From contig NZ_JAKILB010000001.1 of assembly GCF_023283895.1 (NCBI RefSeq), positions 1 to 64,000 of the forward strand: a DNA stretch of 64,000 nt, read 5' to 3'. Source of the DNA: Shewanella pneumatophori (GTDB taxonomy: Bacteria > Pseudomonadota > Gammaproteobacteria > Enterobacterales > Shewanellaceae). Positions within the stretch are counted from its first letter, which is position 1; each line of letters starts with the position of its first letter. A program made the translations under genes and the position numbers. The notes beneath the pieces were generated by a model that was not told where the DNA came from, made no database searches, and saw nothing but the letters and a program-made list of their open reading frames with translations. Shown piece by piece: positions 36,794 to 45,827 of this stretch.

Positions 36794-37640
36794 TTAAGAC
36801 GCTCGATGAACTTCATCGGGCGTTTTGTATTTTAAGGCCATATGTGGCCTTCGTTGATTATAAATTGCTACCGACTCTGCAACCATTCTTTTTGCATCTG
36901 CAAGGTCATTTGGCTTGCTAATCAAGTATTCGTTTTTAAGTATTCCATTTATCCGCTCTGCAAGTGCATTTTTATAACAGTCATAGCCATCCGTCATTGA
37001 GCATGTGACTCCGTGCCTATGGTGTAATGCTTGATACTCTGCTGAACAATACTGTATGCCTCTATCTGAGTGGTGAACAATACTGTATGCCTCTATCTGA
37101 GTGGTGAACAAGGTGACCACTGCTTTGTCTATTTCTTAATGCCTGCCTAAAAGCCTGCTTGACTGAGCTCGTCTTCATGTTGTCATCAACTTGATAGCCC
37201 ACTATTTTTCGTGAGTAAGCATCTGTGACTAGACTGACATAAGTTTCCCCTGAGTGTGTCGGTAGATAGGTAATATCTGCCACCCACAACTGCTCAGCCT
37301 TTGTCACATTCAGCCCAGACTTAACTAAGTTAGGGTGACAATGAAAACGATGATGACTATTCGTTGTTTTATGATAAGCACGCCTTGTTGGCACCAATAG
37401 TCGATGCGCTCTCAGCAACTGAAATAACCTGTCTCGGCCAATATTTAGCTCGCAGTTTTGCATCAAGTATTTCAACTTTCTCGCACCGATACGCGGCTGA
37501 ACCATTCTCTCAAACTGAACGAACTCTATCACGCTTTCCTCAAACAATATCTGACGGCTATGGCGCTGACATTGTTGATAATACGCCTGACGTGAAATCC
37601 CTAAATATCGACATGCTCGAGCAACTGATAACTTTAGGAT
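36794..37640 (-). pseudogene. IS3-family transposase OrfB, frameshifted
   Basis: DDE integrase domain in two frames. The 5' part has the first catalytic Asp in LWVADITYLPT and the second in HHSDRGIQYCS; the 3' part restarts at HHSDRGIQYCSAEY and has the Glu in NALAERINGILKNEY. The break is the 31-bp duplication at 37044-37105 (31 is not a multiple of 3). Removing one unit restores one frame of about 280 codons, so all catalytic residues would be present. The 5' limit is approximate because the protein is probably made by frameshift from orfA. Confidence 0.88.
37044..37105. repeat. 31-bp tandem duplication inside orfB
   Basis: Two identical adjacent 31-bp units, 37044-37074 and 37075-37105, each beginning GAACAATACTGTATGCC. 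This is the lesion that breaks the transposase frame. Confidence 0.97.
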
Positions 37641-38029
37641 GGCTTTTTCTTGAACGATTTTCCTTTGGGCTTTTTTACCATACGAACCCCATAGTCTTTT
37701 TCTAAAACGTTAACGACGGCCTCAAAGAATTCTGCTTTGATTTTGGTATCTTCTAATTCTTTTTCTAACGCTTTAATCCGCTGCTCAGGAGTCAGTTCAG
37801 TTTTCACTTTAGTCATAGTCCGGCCTTTTGAAAGAAACCTTGGTGTGCCATTAGACCAATCTAACCGACCGTGCTTACGTAACCAAACTAAAACAGTAGA
37901 GCATCCTTGAATACCATAATGGTTTTGAGCCTGCGCATAAGTCATTTCTCCCTTTTCTACCTGGTCCACTACAGCTAGTTTAAAAGCAAGGGAGTAATCT
38001 TTCTGAGTTCGCTTATTTATTGATTTCAT
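37634..38029 (-). CDS. IS3-family OrfA
   Basis: 131 residues from the ATG at 38029, which has GGAGAG 4 bases upstream. An N-terminal helix-turn-helix (YSLAFKLAVVDQVEKGEM, YGIQGCSTVLVWLRKHG) is followed by a leucine-zipper-like coil (IKALEKELEDTKIKAEFFE). It ends with AAGAAAAAG just before its stop, where the switch to the orfB frame could occur, though the run has five A and not the classic six. Intact, but without a working orfB the copy is dead unless helped in trans. Confidence 0.85.
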   Translation of the reverse strand: MKSINKRTQKDYSLAFKLAVVDQVEKGEMTYAQAQNHYGIQGCSTVLVWLRKHGRLDWSNGTPRFLSKGRTMTKVKTELTPEQRIKALEKELEDTKIKAEFFEAVVNVLEKDYGVRMVKKPKGKSFKKKPS

Positions 38030-38089
38030 CACACTCTCCAAAAAAGGTTTGAAAAGTGTCAACGTTATTTAGGATGGGTCAAGTTCGCC

Positions 38090-38117
38090 TAAAAAAGCGC
38101 CTTAATGGCGCTTTTTT
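38090..38117. terminator. bidirectional terminator, original end of msbA-lpxK-ycaR
   Basis: Stem AAAAAAGCGCC / GGCGCTTTTTT with T runs on both strands. Without the IS it would lie only about 13 bp after the ycaR stop; it also serves the convergent gene ending at 38141. Confidence 0.87.
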
Positions 38118-38140
38118 ATTGGCTGCGATTTAACTGTATG

Positions 38141-38722
38141 TTAACGAATTAACTCAATTGCGTGTACTTGTAAGGTTGCCTCTCCACCATGCTTATCGGT
38201 CATACTGGGTGTTAAATAAAGCGCAGTGATCTCGTTCAGCACTATGCCGTGATCTACCGAACTTTTTGGTGTCCAGTCCGGACGTGAGAAATCATCAAAA
38301 TTCACTTCCACCGTATTCCAATCACTGCTTGCTGGAAGCTTTGTTTGGTAATGAGCATAAGTCTTATCACCGTCCTTACCGTAATGTGACTGAGATAGTT
38401 TTATCAGTAGGGGGATATCGCATTTATAGGTAAGGCTGATCTTTTTTGTATCCGCTAAACTGTTTGCCTCAGGCGAGTATATAACTTCAACCCAAGAGTT
38501 ACGCTTGGGATCAACTCTAGGTATACGCTTGAAGTTAACCCACACACCATCGGCTGTGATCATTTGATTACGAAATGTGGCAGTACTACCGTAAGGATCG
38601 GTTGCATAACTCCATTGAGAGGGAACGAGTGCCGGAGTTTGTTCGGTAGCTAGGCTTGTTGGAGTGTTAAGAAGTGACGTGGCTGTTAGGCCAACTAATG
38701 CAAGTTTCACTAAGGGGGTCAT
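38141..38722 (-). CDS. secreted protein, possibly with a carbohydrate-binding-like domain
   Basis: 193 residues from the ATG at 38722, which has AAGGATAATC just upstream; a longer frame to 38749 is less likely. Signal peptide to about 26 (SLATEQ). The body, with VWVNFKRI, WVEVIYSPEA, WNTVEVNFDDFSRPDW and VLNEITALYLTP, resembles beta-sandwich modules of the CBM11/CIA30 kind, but this is a weak pattern match. No catalytic motif. Single gene. Confidence 0.65.
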   Translation of the reverse strand: MTPLVKLALVGLTATSLLNTPTSLATEQTPALVPSQWSYATDPYGSTATFRNQMITADGVWVNFKRIPRVDPKRNSWVEVIYSPEANSLADTKKISLTYKCDIPLLIKLSQSHYGKDGDKTYAHYQTKLPASSDWNTVEVNFDDFSRPDWTPKSSVDHGIVLNEITALYLTPSMTDKHGGEATLQVHAIELIR

Positions 38723-39069
38723 GATTATCCTTATCATATAAAAAGACATTGCTTATTGAATGCGCTTAAAGTTGATTGGCGTTATCAAGCAAGGTTTATT
38801 GAAATTAGGATAACAAATTTACATTTTAATATTGTCTTGTTTTATAAATACTTATTTTTATTATTTCTTGTTCTAGTGAGCTCAGCAGTAGACTGATTTT
38901 GTGCAGGTATAGGTGGAGAGAGCTTCACTGGATTAGAAAGAGAAAAATAGCGACCCGGTGAGCCATACATTGAGCTATACATTGAGTTAAGCCTATAGAT
39001 AACCTCGTGTTATATCGTTTAATTAATTGTCATATCGTTAACTAAGTGTGTAACCGATTTAGCCCCCCA

Positions 39070-39105
39070 AAAAAGACCAAAACCGTAAAGGGTTTTGGTC
39101 TTTTT
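39070..39105 (-). terminator. long perfect hairpin terminator (efflux operon)
   Basis: Perfect 15-bp stem AAAAAGACCAAAACC / GGTTTTGGTCTTTTT with a six-base loop and T runs on both strands. It is about 270 bp past the end of the RND operon on the minus strand; no plus-strand gene lies just before it. Confidence 0.8.
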
Positions 39106-39274
39106 AGCAGAAACTTGCTATGTAGCTGGTTATATTACAAATTACCTTTTAACTTTTTACAACCTAGCTTACAGTTAGTCTTAGAAAGTGATGTTAACAG
39201 TTATGTACTGCCTAGCTGCTTATTCTAATTCCTTACTCTGTATTGTTACGGTATTTACCAGCCATCCGATTCAC

Positions 39275-39365
39275 AAAGCTTGTTCACAAACCTCATTAAT
39301 AAAACTCATCCGCAAAGCTCATTCATAAAGCTCATTCATAAAGTTCATTCACAAGACTCATTCAT
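39275..39365. repeat. 13-bp minisatellite, seven units
   Basis: Seven consecutive 13-bp units around AAAGCTCATTCAT, two of them identical and the rest with one to five changes. The tract ends 12 bp before the stop codon end of the second RND gene, in its 3' untranslated region. Confidence 0.92.
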
Positions 39366-39377
39366 AAAGCGGGGCTA

Positions 39378-42300
39378 TCAGGCGTTATTCATCCAAGGCA
39401 ATACTTTTCGAGAGAATCGATTTGCTTGCCCAAGTCGAACCGCACTGTTGTAACGCATTCTATAAAGTGCTTGGTAACACAGAGGCACTAAATACAAACT
39501 CGTCACGGTAGAGAAAGTGAGGCCACCAATAATCGCAATTGCCATAGGTGAGTATGAAGGACCACCGCCACCAAGTTGGGTGTCACCCATGGCTAGTGGT
39601 ACTAAACCGAGTACCGTGGTGCCTACAGTCATCAATACTGGGCGCAATCTTGTATAACACACTGCACTAATCGCATTTGAAAGCTCATCTAACGCGGGTG
39701 ACATTTGGTTTATTTGGTCGACTAGAACAATACCGTTATTCACTACAATGCCCATTAGGATCAAAATTCCAATCATCGCCATAATCGACATGGGTGTACC
39801 GGTAAATAGTAGCGCCCAAAACACCCCTGTAATTGAAAATAAAATTGAGGTGATAATCGCTGTCGGTAACAACAGTGATTCAAATAGGGCGGCCATAACA
39901 ATATAAATCATCGCAATGGCTAAGATCATATTGGTTGCCATTACCGCCTCATCTTCATCTTGCTTTTGAAAACCACCTCTTAATGAATAACCGTATCCAG
40001 CTGGAAAGTTAACGCTGTCCATTACTTGGGTAATTTTTTCTTGCGCTTCTTCGGTGGTTAACTCATCTAAATTAGCGCCTATTGATAATGCAGTTTGTCT
40101 ATCGTAGTGTCTAATAGTGTCGAATCTTGGTAAGATCTCAATCTTGGCTAAACTAGCTAAGGTATAGACTCGATTATCGATACGGATTACTGGTAACTGT
40201 TTTAGTTTCTCTAGGGATAGACGCCACTGTTGCTCATAGGCCATTTCAATGCGTAGTTCACCACTTGGATCATGTCGAAATGAGCGCAGCGGTGTACCAC
40301 GTAATGCCATTGAAATACTCGAAGCCACTTCATTGAGCTTTAAATCTAATCTAGCTGCCATTTGACGATCGATACGGATCAATACCTCTTGTTGAGCACC
40401 ATTGAGTTCTGAACGCACATCAGTGAGACCGTCAATATTGCTAAGGAGTGGGATCACTTGTTGGCTTAAGCGAATAAGCTCTGAGGTCGAACGTCCGGTA
40501 AGTGATATCCTTACGCCGTTATTTTCACCACCCCAGCCAAATTGCGGTGTAGCAATCGCAAATTTAGGAAACCCCTCGCGGATGTTTTTTTTCAGCGCTT
40601 TCATATCAACTTCAACATCTTCTTTTAATATTAAGGTTGATTGGCCTCTGTCAGCTGAAAAATAACTGTATACCGAATCAATATGAAACTTATCTTTATT
40701 AGCATAAAGATAGGTTTCCATTTTGGTGATCATGGCTTCGGTAACATCTAAGCTATGTCTGCCTTCTACTTGGTAATTGATGTATAAGCGGTTATTGCTT
40801 TCTCCGTCAGACTGATCTTGACTGACCATACTCAGTGGCAGTGCCGTTGATGCTAGGATGACAATCGCCAGTACCCCTGATATCCGTGGATGCGCCAAAA
40901 TACAATTTAGGCTTTTTTGATAAGTGGTTTGTAATCGGCTTGGACCGGTTCGAGGTCTGGCTGCAAAATGTATCTTACTCAGCATCAGTGGTAGCAAGGT
41001 TTTTGCTACTAGTAAAGAGGCGGCAAGTGAGATACAAATCGCAATGGCAACATGCTCTAAGAAAATGGTTAGTTCGACTTTTACACCAAAAATATTCGGC
41101 AAAAATACGATTGCGGTAGTCAGTGTACCTGCTAGCACCGCAAGCGACACTTTATCGACACCGCGTAAAATTGCGCTGCTTTTTATTGTTTGGTTAGCAG
41201 ATGTCGCTTTTCTATCATTTGTATCAAGGTTATTGTTCGATACAAAATTGTTGGTAGCTTCCGACGTTAAGCTGTTAGCCGATTCGGCCTGCTTTTCTTG
41301 TAAAACACTTTCAGTTACTACCACAGCGTTATCAATCAACATACCTACTGCAAGTAATAAGCCCATCATGGATAAGATATTGAGGCTGTAGCCTAAAAAG
41401 TACATGGCTGCTAACGTCATGCAAATAGCGATAGGTACCGATGACACGATAACTAATGTCATTTTCAGATCGCGTAAAAATAGATACAAAACCACGAAAG
41501 ACAGTAGCGCACCTATTAAGCCTGCTGCAAGCAAATCGCGTAGTGATGAGGTTACGCCGTAAGCCTGATCTTCCATCACAAACAGCTTAATTCCGTCAAA
41601 TTGTGAGTTTTGTTTAGCCTCATCAATCACCTTCATAACGCGCTGTGATACGTCAACTAGATTCGCGCCTGACTCTTTAAATACATCAAGACCCACTGCA
41701 TAATTTTGATCTAAATGACGGCCATCTAGCCGCTCTGGCAATGAAAAGCTCACCGTTGCAATATCGCCAAGGGTGATCCCAGGCGCTAATACAATTTTGC
41801 TGATATCATCTAAGTTTCTAAACTCACCTTTAGGTGATACTTGATATACACGTGATTGAGTCTTTAGAACGCCAGCATTAATGACAAAGTTTTCCTGCTG
41901 TAGTCGTCTGTTAAGTGCTTGCACTGAAATATTACTGGCAGAAAGTTTGTCAGCATTAATACGGATCTCAATTTGCTTTTGCTCCACACCATAAAGGGTG
42001 ACTTGAGATACGCCTTCCACACGCTCAAGTGGCTTTTTTAGCTGTTTATCCAGTAAATCAAATGCACTTGAAAGCTCGCGGTCACTGGATATACGTAAAT
42101 TAAGCACTGGCATATCGGCGGTGCTGAACTGCCTGATAAACACTCGCTCTACATCCTTTGGCAGTAAATGACGCACGGCATCGACTTTCTCTCGTGCTTC
42201 TAAGCTTTTGGTTGCTACGTTCTCGCCCCATTTCATTCTTAAGTCGATTTCTGCGCCATTTTGTGAAGAGCTTGAGCGCATCTCTTCAATACCGCCCATC

Positions 42301-42518
42301 GTGGCTAATGACTCCTCTAGTATATTGGTAATATCACGCTCAACTTCAGCAGGTGTAGAACCTTTATAGGGAACCTCTACAATAACTTGCGGAATATCGA
42401 TACCTGGAAACATCTCTAGCGGCAGTAATCTGCTTGAAGCTAGACCAAATAATAGTATTGCCACAAAAAACATGGTGGTGGTAACTGGGCGTGCTAAGGC
42501 AAAGCGAGTGATATTCAT
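39378..42518 (-). CDS. RND efflux permease (second of two)
   Basis: 1046-residue HAE1-type inner-membrane pump with the expected twelve helices and two large periplasmic loops. Helix 4 carries GMLIDNAVVVTESV with the proton-relay Asp, and the second half has GILILMGIVVNNGIVLVDQIN. A Ser/Asn-rich cytoplasmic insertion (about 405-445) is unusual. It overlaps the preceding RND gene by 4 bases (ATGA), so the two are coupled. The pair differs clearly in sequence, as in MdtB/MdtC, where both must join in one trimer. Substrates unknown. Confidence 0.9.
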   Translation of the reverse strand: MNITRFALARPVTTTMFFVAILLFGLASSRLLPLEMFPGIDIPQVIVEVPYKGSTPAEVERDITNILEESLATMGGIEEMRSSSSQNGAEIDLRMKWGENVATKSLEAREKVDAVRHLLPKDVERVFIRQFSTADMPVLNLRISSDRELSSAFDLLDKQLKKPLERVEGVSQVTLYGVEQKQIEIRINADKLSASNISVQALNRRLQQENFVINAGVLKTQSRVYQVSPKGEFRNLDDISKIVLAPGITLGDIATVSFSLPERLDGRHLDQNYAVGLDVFKESGANLVDVSQRVMKVIDEAKQNSQFDGIKLFVMEDQAYGVTSSLRDLLAAGLIGALLSFVVLYLFLRDLKMTLVIVSSVPIAICMTLAAMYFLGYSLNILSMMGLLLAVGMLIDNAVVVTESVLQEKQAESANSLTSEATNNFVSNNNLDTNDRKATSANQTIKSSAILRGVDKVSLAVLAGTLTTAIVFLPNIFGVKVELTIFLEHVAIAICISLAASLLVAKTLLPLMLSKIHFAARPRTGPSRLQTTYQKSLNCILAHPRISGVLAIVILASTALPLSMVSQDQSDGESNNRLYINYQVEGRHSLDVTEAMITKMETYLYANKDKFHIDSVYSYFSADRGQSTLILKEDVEVDMKALKKNIREGFPKFAIATPQFGWGGENNGVRISLTGRSTSELIRLSQQVIPLLSNIDGLTDVRSELNGAQQEVLIRIDRQMAARLDLKLNEVASSISMALRGTPLRSFRHDPSGELRIEMAYEQQWRLSLEKLKQLPVIRIDNRVYTLASLAKIEILPRFDTIRHYDRQTALSIGANLDELTTEEAQEKITQVMDSVNFPAGYGYSLRGGFQKQDEDEAVMATNMILAIAMIYIVMAALFESLLLPTAIITSILFSITGVFWALLFTGTPMSIMAMIGILILMGIVVNNGIVLVDQINQMSPALDELSNAISAVCYTRLRPVLMTVGTTVLGLVPLAMGDTQLGGGGPSYSPMAIAIIGGLTFSTVTSLYLVPLCYQALYRMRYNSAVRLGQANRFSRKVLPWMNNA

Positions 42519-45500
42519 ACTTCACCTCCATTAAGTGCCTGACTACTTGGTGTAAGCGTGTTTTTATTGGACTCTGTTGTATCAAATTGCTTTCTGTCAA
42601 AAACCGCATACAGCACTGGTATTACAACCAGAGTAAGTAGGGTCGATAGACATAGACCAAAAATAACCGTAATCGCCATTGGTGCTCTTACTTCACTACC
42701 ATCACCTAGGCCAAATGCCATCGGCGAAAGACCGAGAGCAGTCGTCATTGTGGTCATAATGATTGGGCGTAGACGAGATTTTGCCGCGTTTGATATTGCG
42801 CTAAGTTTATCTTCACCGTTTTGGCGTAGCTGATTAATTCTATCGACTAAGACAATGGCGTTATTCACCACAATACCAGCCAGCATTATGAGGCCGATAA
42901 ACACCACTACGCTTAAGTGGGTTTGGGTGATAAAAAGTCCAAAAACGCTGCCAGCTACCGCCATCGGCACGGCAATAAGAATAAGTAGTGGATGCAACAA
43001 GGACTCAAATTGACTAGCCATGACCAGATAAACTAGAAATACCGCTAACACGAGTGCAATTTGCAGTGACTTAAATGAGTGTTCCATCTCCTCGTTTTGT
43101 CCGCCGAAGCGCGCTTGAATCGAATTGGGCAGTGTTTGTGCGGCTAAGATATCACGGGCCGTTAATACCGCATCGTTTAAATCACCATAAGCAAGAGAGG
43201 CAGAGACTATTGCAACTCGCTGCTGGCTAATGCGATTAATCGCTGAAGGACCAAGCTTCAAACTCACGTCAGCTAGGGCGCTAAGAGAAATAGGATGAGA
43301 GCTATTGGGATTAATAATCATCGAGTCGATATCGCTTATTTGGTTACGCTCATCAAGTTCACTACGCACTAATATATCGATCTTACGGTCACGTACAGTG
43401 TATTGACTGGCTACAGTGCCACCAATACGTTGGGCTATGCGGTTAGCGACCATAGGCGCATCCATACCTAATGCAGCTAGACGTTGATGATCAAAGCGAA
43501 TGCTTAGCTCAGGTTGACCGTCGCGCAGACTCGTATTGATATCAGCGAAACGGTCTGAATCATCGAGAGCCTCAACAAGATTATCTGCAGTTTGCTTAAG
43601 TTGGGCTAAGTCATAACCAATCAGCTCTATCTCAAGTGGAGTCTTAAAACTAAATAGCTCAGGATGCTGCACTTTAGCTTCAAGCTCTGGAATGCGCATC
43701 GCGGTTGCTCGAAGCTTATCGGCTACAGCATCAAAAGCATGCGGATCATTAAGCACTACTTGCAAACGTCCCCAGTTTTCTCCACCACGAGAGGTGTCTG
43801 AAGTCATTAAACCGCCGCTACCTGCCTGGCTATAAGCATGTTTTACATCCGCTCGATCTTTAATCGATAGCGCCAATTTACGTAAGACGCGGTCTGTTTG
43901 CGCCACTTCAGTACCTGGCGGCAGTAGCACTTCAACATAAAATTCACCTTGGTTCATTGGTGGAATGAGCTCCATGCCTAAACGAGGCACAAGTAGGGCG
44001 GCGCTTGCTGTAACCATTAACGCTATTGCTAATGTAAGTACTCGAAATTTAAGTGCTGCAGCTAATAGCTGATGATATAAACGCTCAAGTTTGCTGTAGC
44101 ACCAGTTAAAACCGCCGCTTACCGGGCGCATTATCAGTCCTGCTAACCATGACAGGCTGCGGCCAATGATGAGTACTAAAGTTAATAGCGCACTTGGCAA
44201 GTAGTTAAATAGCAAAACAAAGGGAAACGAAAACACGGTGGCACTGTAATGTTTTAATTTAGCGAGTTTTGTTTCCGGCTTAGGCTTAGCTGTTTTCTCT
44301 AACAATGGTGGCAAAGCTTTAAAGCCTTCACGAGATGCCAGCATGGGAATCGTGGTTAGTGCCACAAATAATGAGGCGAGAAGGGCGAAGGTTACGGTTA
44401 ATGCTTGGTCTGAAAACAGTGCACCAGCCACGCCATCGACAAATACCAGTGGCACAAACACGGCTAGGGTTGTAAGTGTTGAAGCAAAGATGGCACCGGC
44501 CACTTCTTTTGTACCGGTTACCGCCGCCTCAAGGCGATTCATACCGAGTGATTTACAGCGGTCAATATTCTCTAGTACTACAATGGCGTTATCGACTAAG
44601 AGCCCAACGGCTAAGGCTATGCCACCCAGTGACATGATGTTAAGGCTAATATCAGCAAAGTACATCATGTTAAAAGTGGCAATGACTGAAAACGGAATCG
44701 AAATAGAAATGATCAGCGTCGGGATGATATCGCGTAAAAACAGGTAGATGACTAACATCGACAATAAACTACCTATGAGTGCTGCACTGGTTACTTCTTT
44801 TACTGCGCTTTCAATAAATTCTGACTGATCGTAAATAACCTTGAGCTCGCCTTTAGCGTTATGCTGATTGAGTTTACTTAGCTCATTGGTCACTTTATGT
44901 GCAACTGCCACGGTGTTGGCATCACCTTCTTTATAAATTGCTAGCTCAATCGATTCTTTATCGCCAATTCGTGTGACATCATTACGCTCTTTATAGGCAT
45001 CAACTATGGTTGCAACTTCAAACAGTCGCACTAATGTTTGCTCATCTCGGTAAATCACAATTTGACCAAGCTCATCGAGCGAGTTGAATTGGTTAAGGGT
45101 ACGAACCAAATATTCTTTATCGCCTTGAATCACTTTACCGGCCGAGAGGTTAATATTTTCTTCAGCAATACGATTTCGAATAAGCTCAGCGCTTAAATTT
45201 AGCTGGGTGAGTTTTTGCTGATTTAATTGAATGTGTACTTCTTGCTGTAAGCCGCCAGAAAGGCGCACCGCAGCCACACCACTTAAAGATTCTAGTTGGC
45301 GCTTGAGCTCTTCTTCTGCGTAGGTCCGCATCTGTTTAAGCTGTGTTTCACTTATTTCGTCACTGGGGTTATCTGTTGCCGGGACTGAGAGCGCTAGGCG
45401 CACAATTGGGTCCAGATTTGGGTTAAAGCGCAGTAATAATGGCTTTTTTACATCAAGTGGCAACTCTATGGTGTCGAGTTTTTCTCTCACATCAAGACTT

Positions 45501-45811
45501 GCCATGTCCATATCTGTGCCCCATTCAAACTCAAGCACCACATCAGACATACCAGAGCGTGAAATAGAGCTAATTTTTCTTAAGCCTTTTACTATGCCTG
45601 CCGCTTCTTCAATTGGTTTAGACACCAGTTGCTCTACTTCAACTGGTGCCGCGCCCACATATTGGGTGCGGATAGTAATGGTTGGGTAACTTAGATCGGG
45701 TAATAATTTGACTGCAAGGCGAGAGAAGCCAACCATGCCGAAAAGGATCACCGCAAACATAAACATCCACACGGTGACAGGTCGATTTACTGCTGTTTTT
45801 ATAATAGACAT
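42515..45811 (-). CDS. RND efflux permease (first of two)
   Basis: 1098-residue HAE1-type pump. Helix 4 has GLLVDNAIVVLENIDRC; the repeat of the fold ends in GLIMLAGIVVNNAIVLVDRIN. It is about 50 residues longer than AcrB, mainly through a cytoplasmic stretch at about 510-570 (KTAKPKPETKLAKLKHY). It follows the adaptor gene by 16 bp and overlaps the next pump gene. With the adaptor it should form a proton-driven export complex through an outer-membrane channel encoded elsewhere. Confidence 0.92.
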   Translation of the reverse strand: MSIIKTAVNRPVTVWMFMFAVILFGMVGFSRLAVKLLPDLSYPTITIRTQYVGAAPVEVEQLVSKPIEEAAGIVKGLRKISSISRSGMSDVVLEFEWGTDMDMASLDVREKLDTIELPLDVKKPLLLRFNPNLDPIVRLALSVPATDNPSDEISETQLKQMRTYAEEELKRQLESLSGVAAVRLSGGLQQEVHIQLNQQKLTQLNLSAELIRNRIAEENINLSAGKVIQGDKEYLVRTLNQFNSLDELGQIVIYRDEQTLVRLFEVATIVDAYKERNDVTRIGDKESIELAIYKEGDANTVAVAHKVTNELSKLNQHNAKGELKVIYDQSEFIESAVKEVTSAALIGSLLSMLVIYLFLRDIIPTLIISISIPFSVIATFNMMYFADISLNIMSLGGIALAVGLLVDNAIVVLENIDRCKSLGMNRLEAAVTGTKEVAGAIFASTLTTLAVFVPLVFVDGVAGALFSDQALTVTFALLASLFVALTTIPMLASREGFKALPPLLEKTAKPKPETKLAKLKHYSATVFSFPFVLLFNYLPSALLTLVLIIGRSLSWLAGLIMRPVSGGFNWCYSKLERLYHQLLAAALKFRVLTLAIALMVTASAALLVPRLGMELIPPMNQGEFYVEVLLPPGTEVAQTDRVLRKLALSIKDRADVKHAYSQAGSGGLMTSDTSRGGENWGRLQVVLNDPHAFDAVADKLRATAMRIPELEAKVQHPELFSFKTPLEIELIGYDLAQLKQTADNLVEALDDSDRFADINTSLRDGQPELSIRFDHQRLAALGMDAPMVANRIAQRIGGTVASQYTVRDRKIDILVRSELDERNQISDIDSMIINPNSSHPISLSALADVSLKLGPSAINRISQQRVAIVSASLAYGDLNDAVLTARDILAAQTLPNSIQARFGGQNEEMEHSFKSLQIALVLAVFLVYLVMASQFESLLHPLLILIAVPMAVAGSVFGLFITQTHLSVVVFIGLIMLAGIVVNNAIVLVDRINQLRQNGEDKLSAISNAAKSRLRPIIMTTMTTALGLSPMAFGLGDGSEVRAPMAITVIFGLCLSTLLTLVVIPVLYAVFDRKQFDTTESNKNTLTPSSQALNGGEV

Positions 45812-45827
45812 AACGTGCTCCGCAGTT

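Larger units (their letters stand above)
36758..38081 (-). mobile_element. IS3-family insertion sequence, inactivated
   Basis: 1324-bp element read on the minus strand. Its ends are imperfect inverted repeats of about 30 bp (outer end TGACCCATCCTAAATAACG, inner shared part GTTGACACTTTT) and it is flanked by the 3-bp direct repeat AGT (36755-36757 and 38082-38084). It carries orfA and orfB with orfB in the -1 frame relative to orfA, as is usual for IS3 elements that shift frame. A 31-bp tandem duplication breaks orfB, so this copy cannot make an intact transposase. It sits between ycaR and the terminator at 38090-38117. Confidence 0.9.
38750..39377. other. intergenic region: hairpin terminator and minisatellite
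   Basis: About 630 bp without a credible gene. It holds the promoter of the secreted protein, a strong hairpin at 39070-39105 and the 13-bp repeat tract at 39275-39365. A 60-codon plus-strand frame at 39046-39228 runs through the hairpin and is rejected. Confidence 0.6.

Noticed and set aside
37634..37650. Classic A6G slippery site for IS3 frameshifting
   Set aside because: The run reads AAGAAAAAG with only five A in a row; the frame relation fits -1 shifting but the exact site cannot be asserted.
36752..38140. kdsB expected after ycaR
   Set aside because: Joining the IS flanks gives ycaR followed directly by a terminator, so no kdsB remnant exists here.
39046..39228. 60-codon plus-strand frame
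   Set aside because: It passes through the perfect 15-bp terminator hairpin and has no ribosome binding site.
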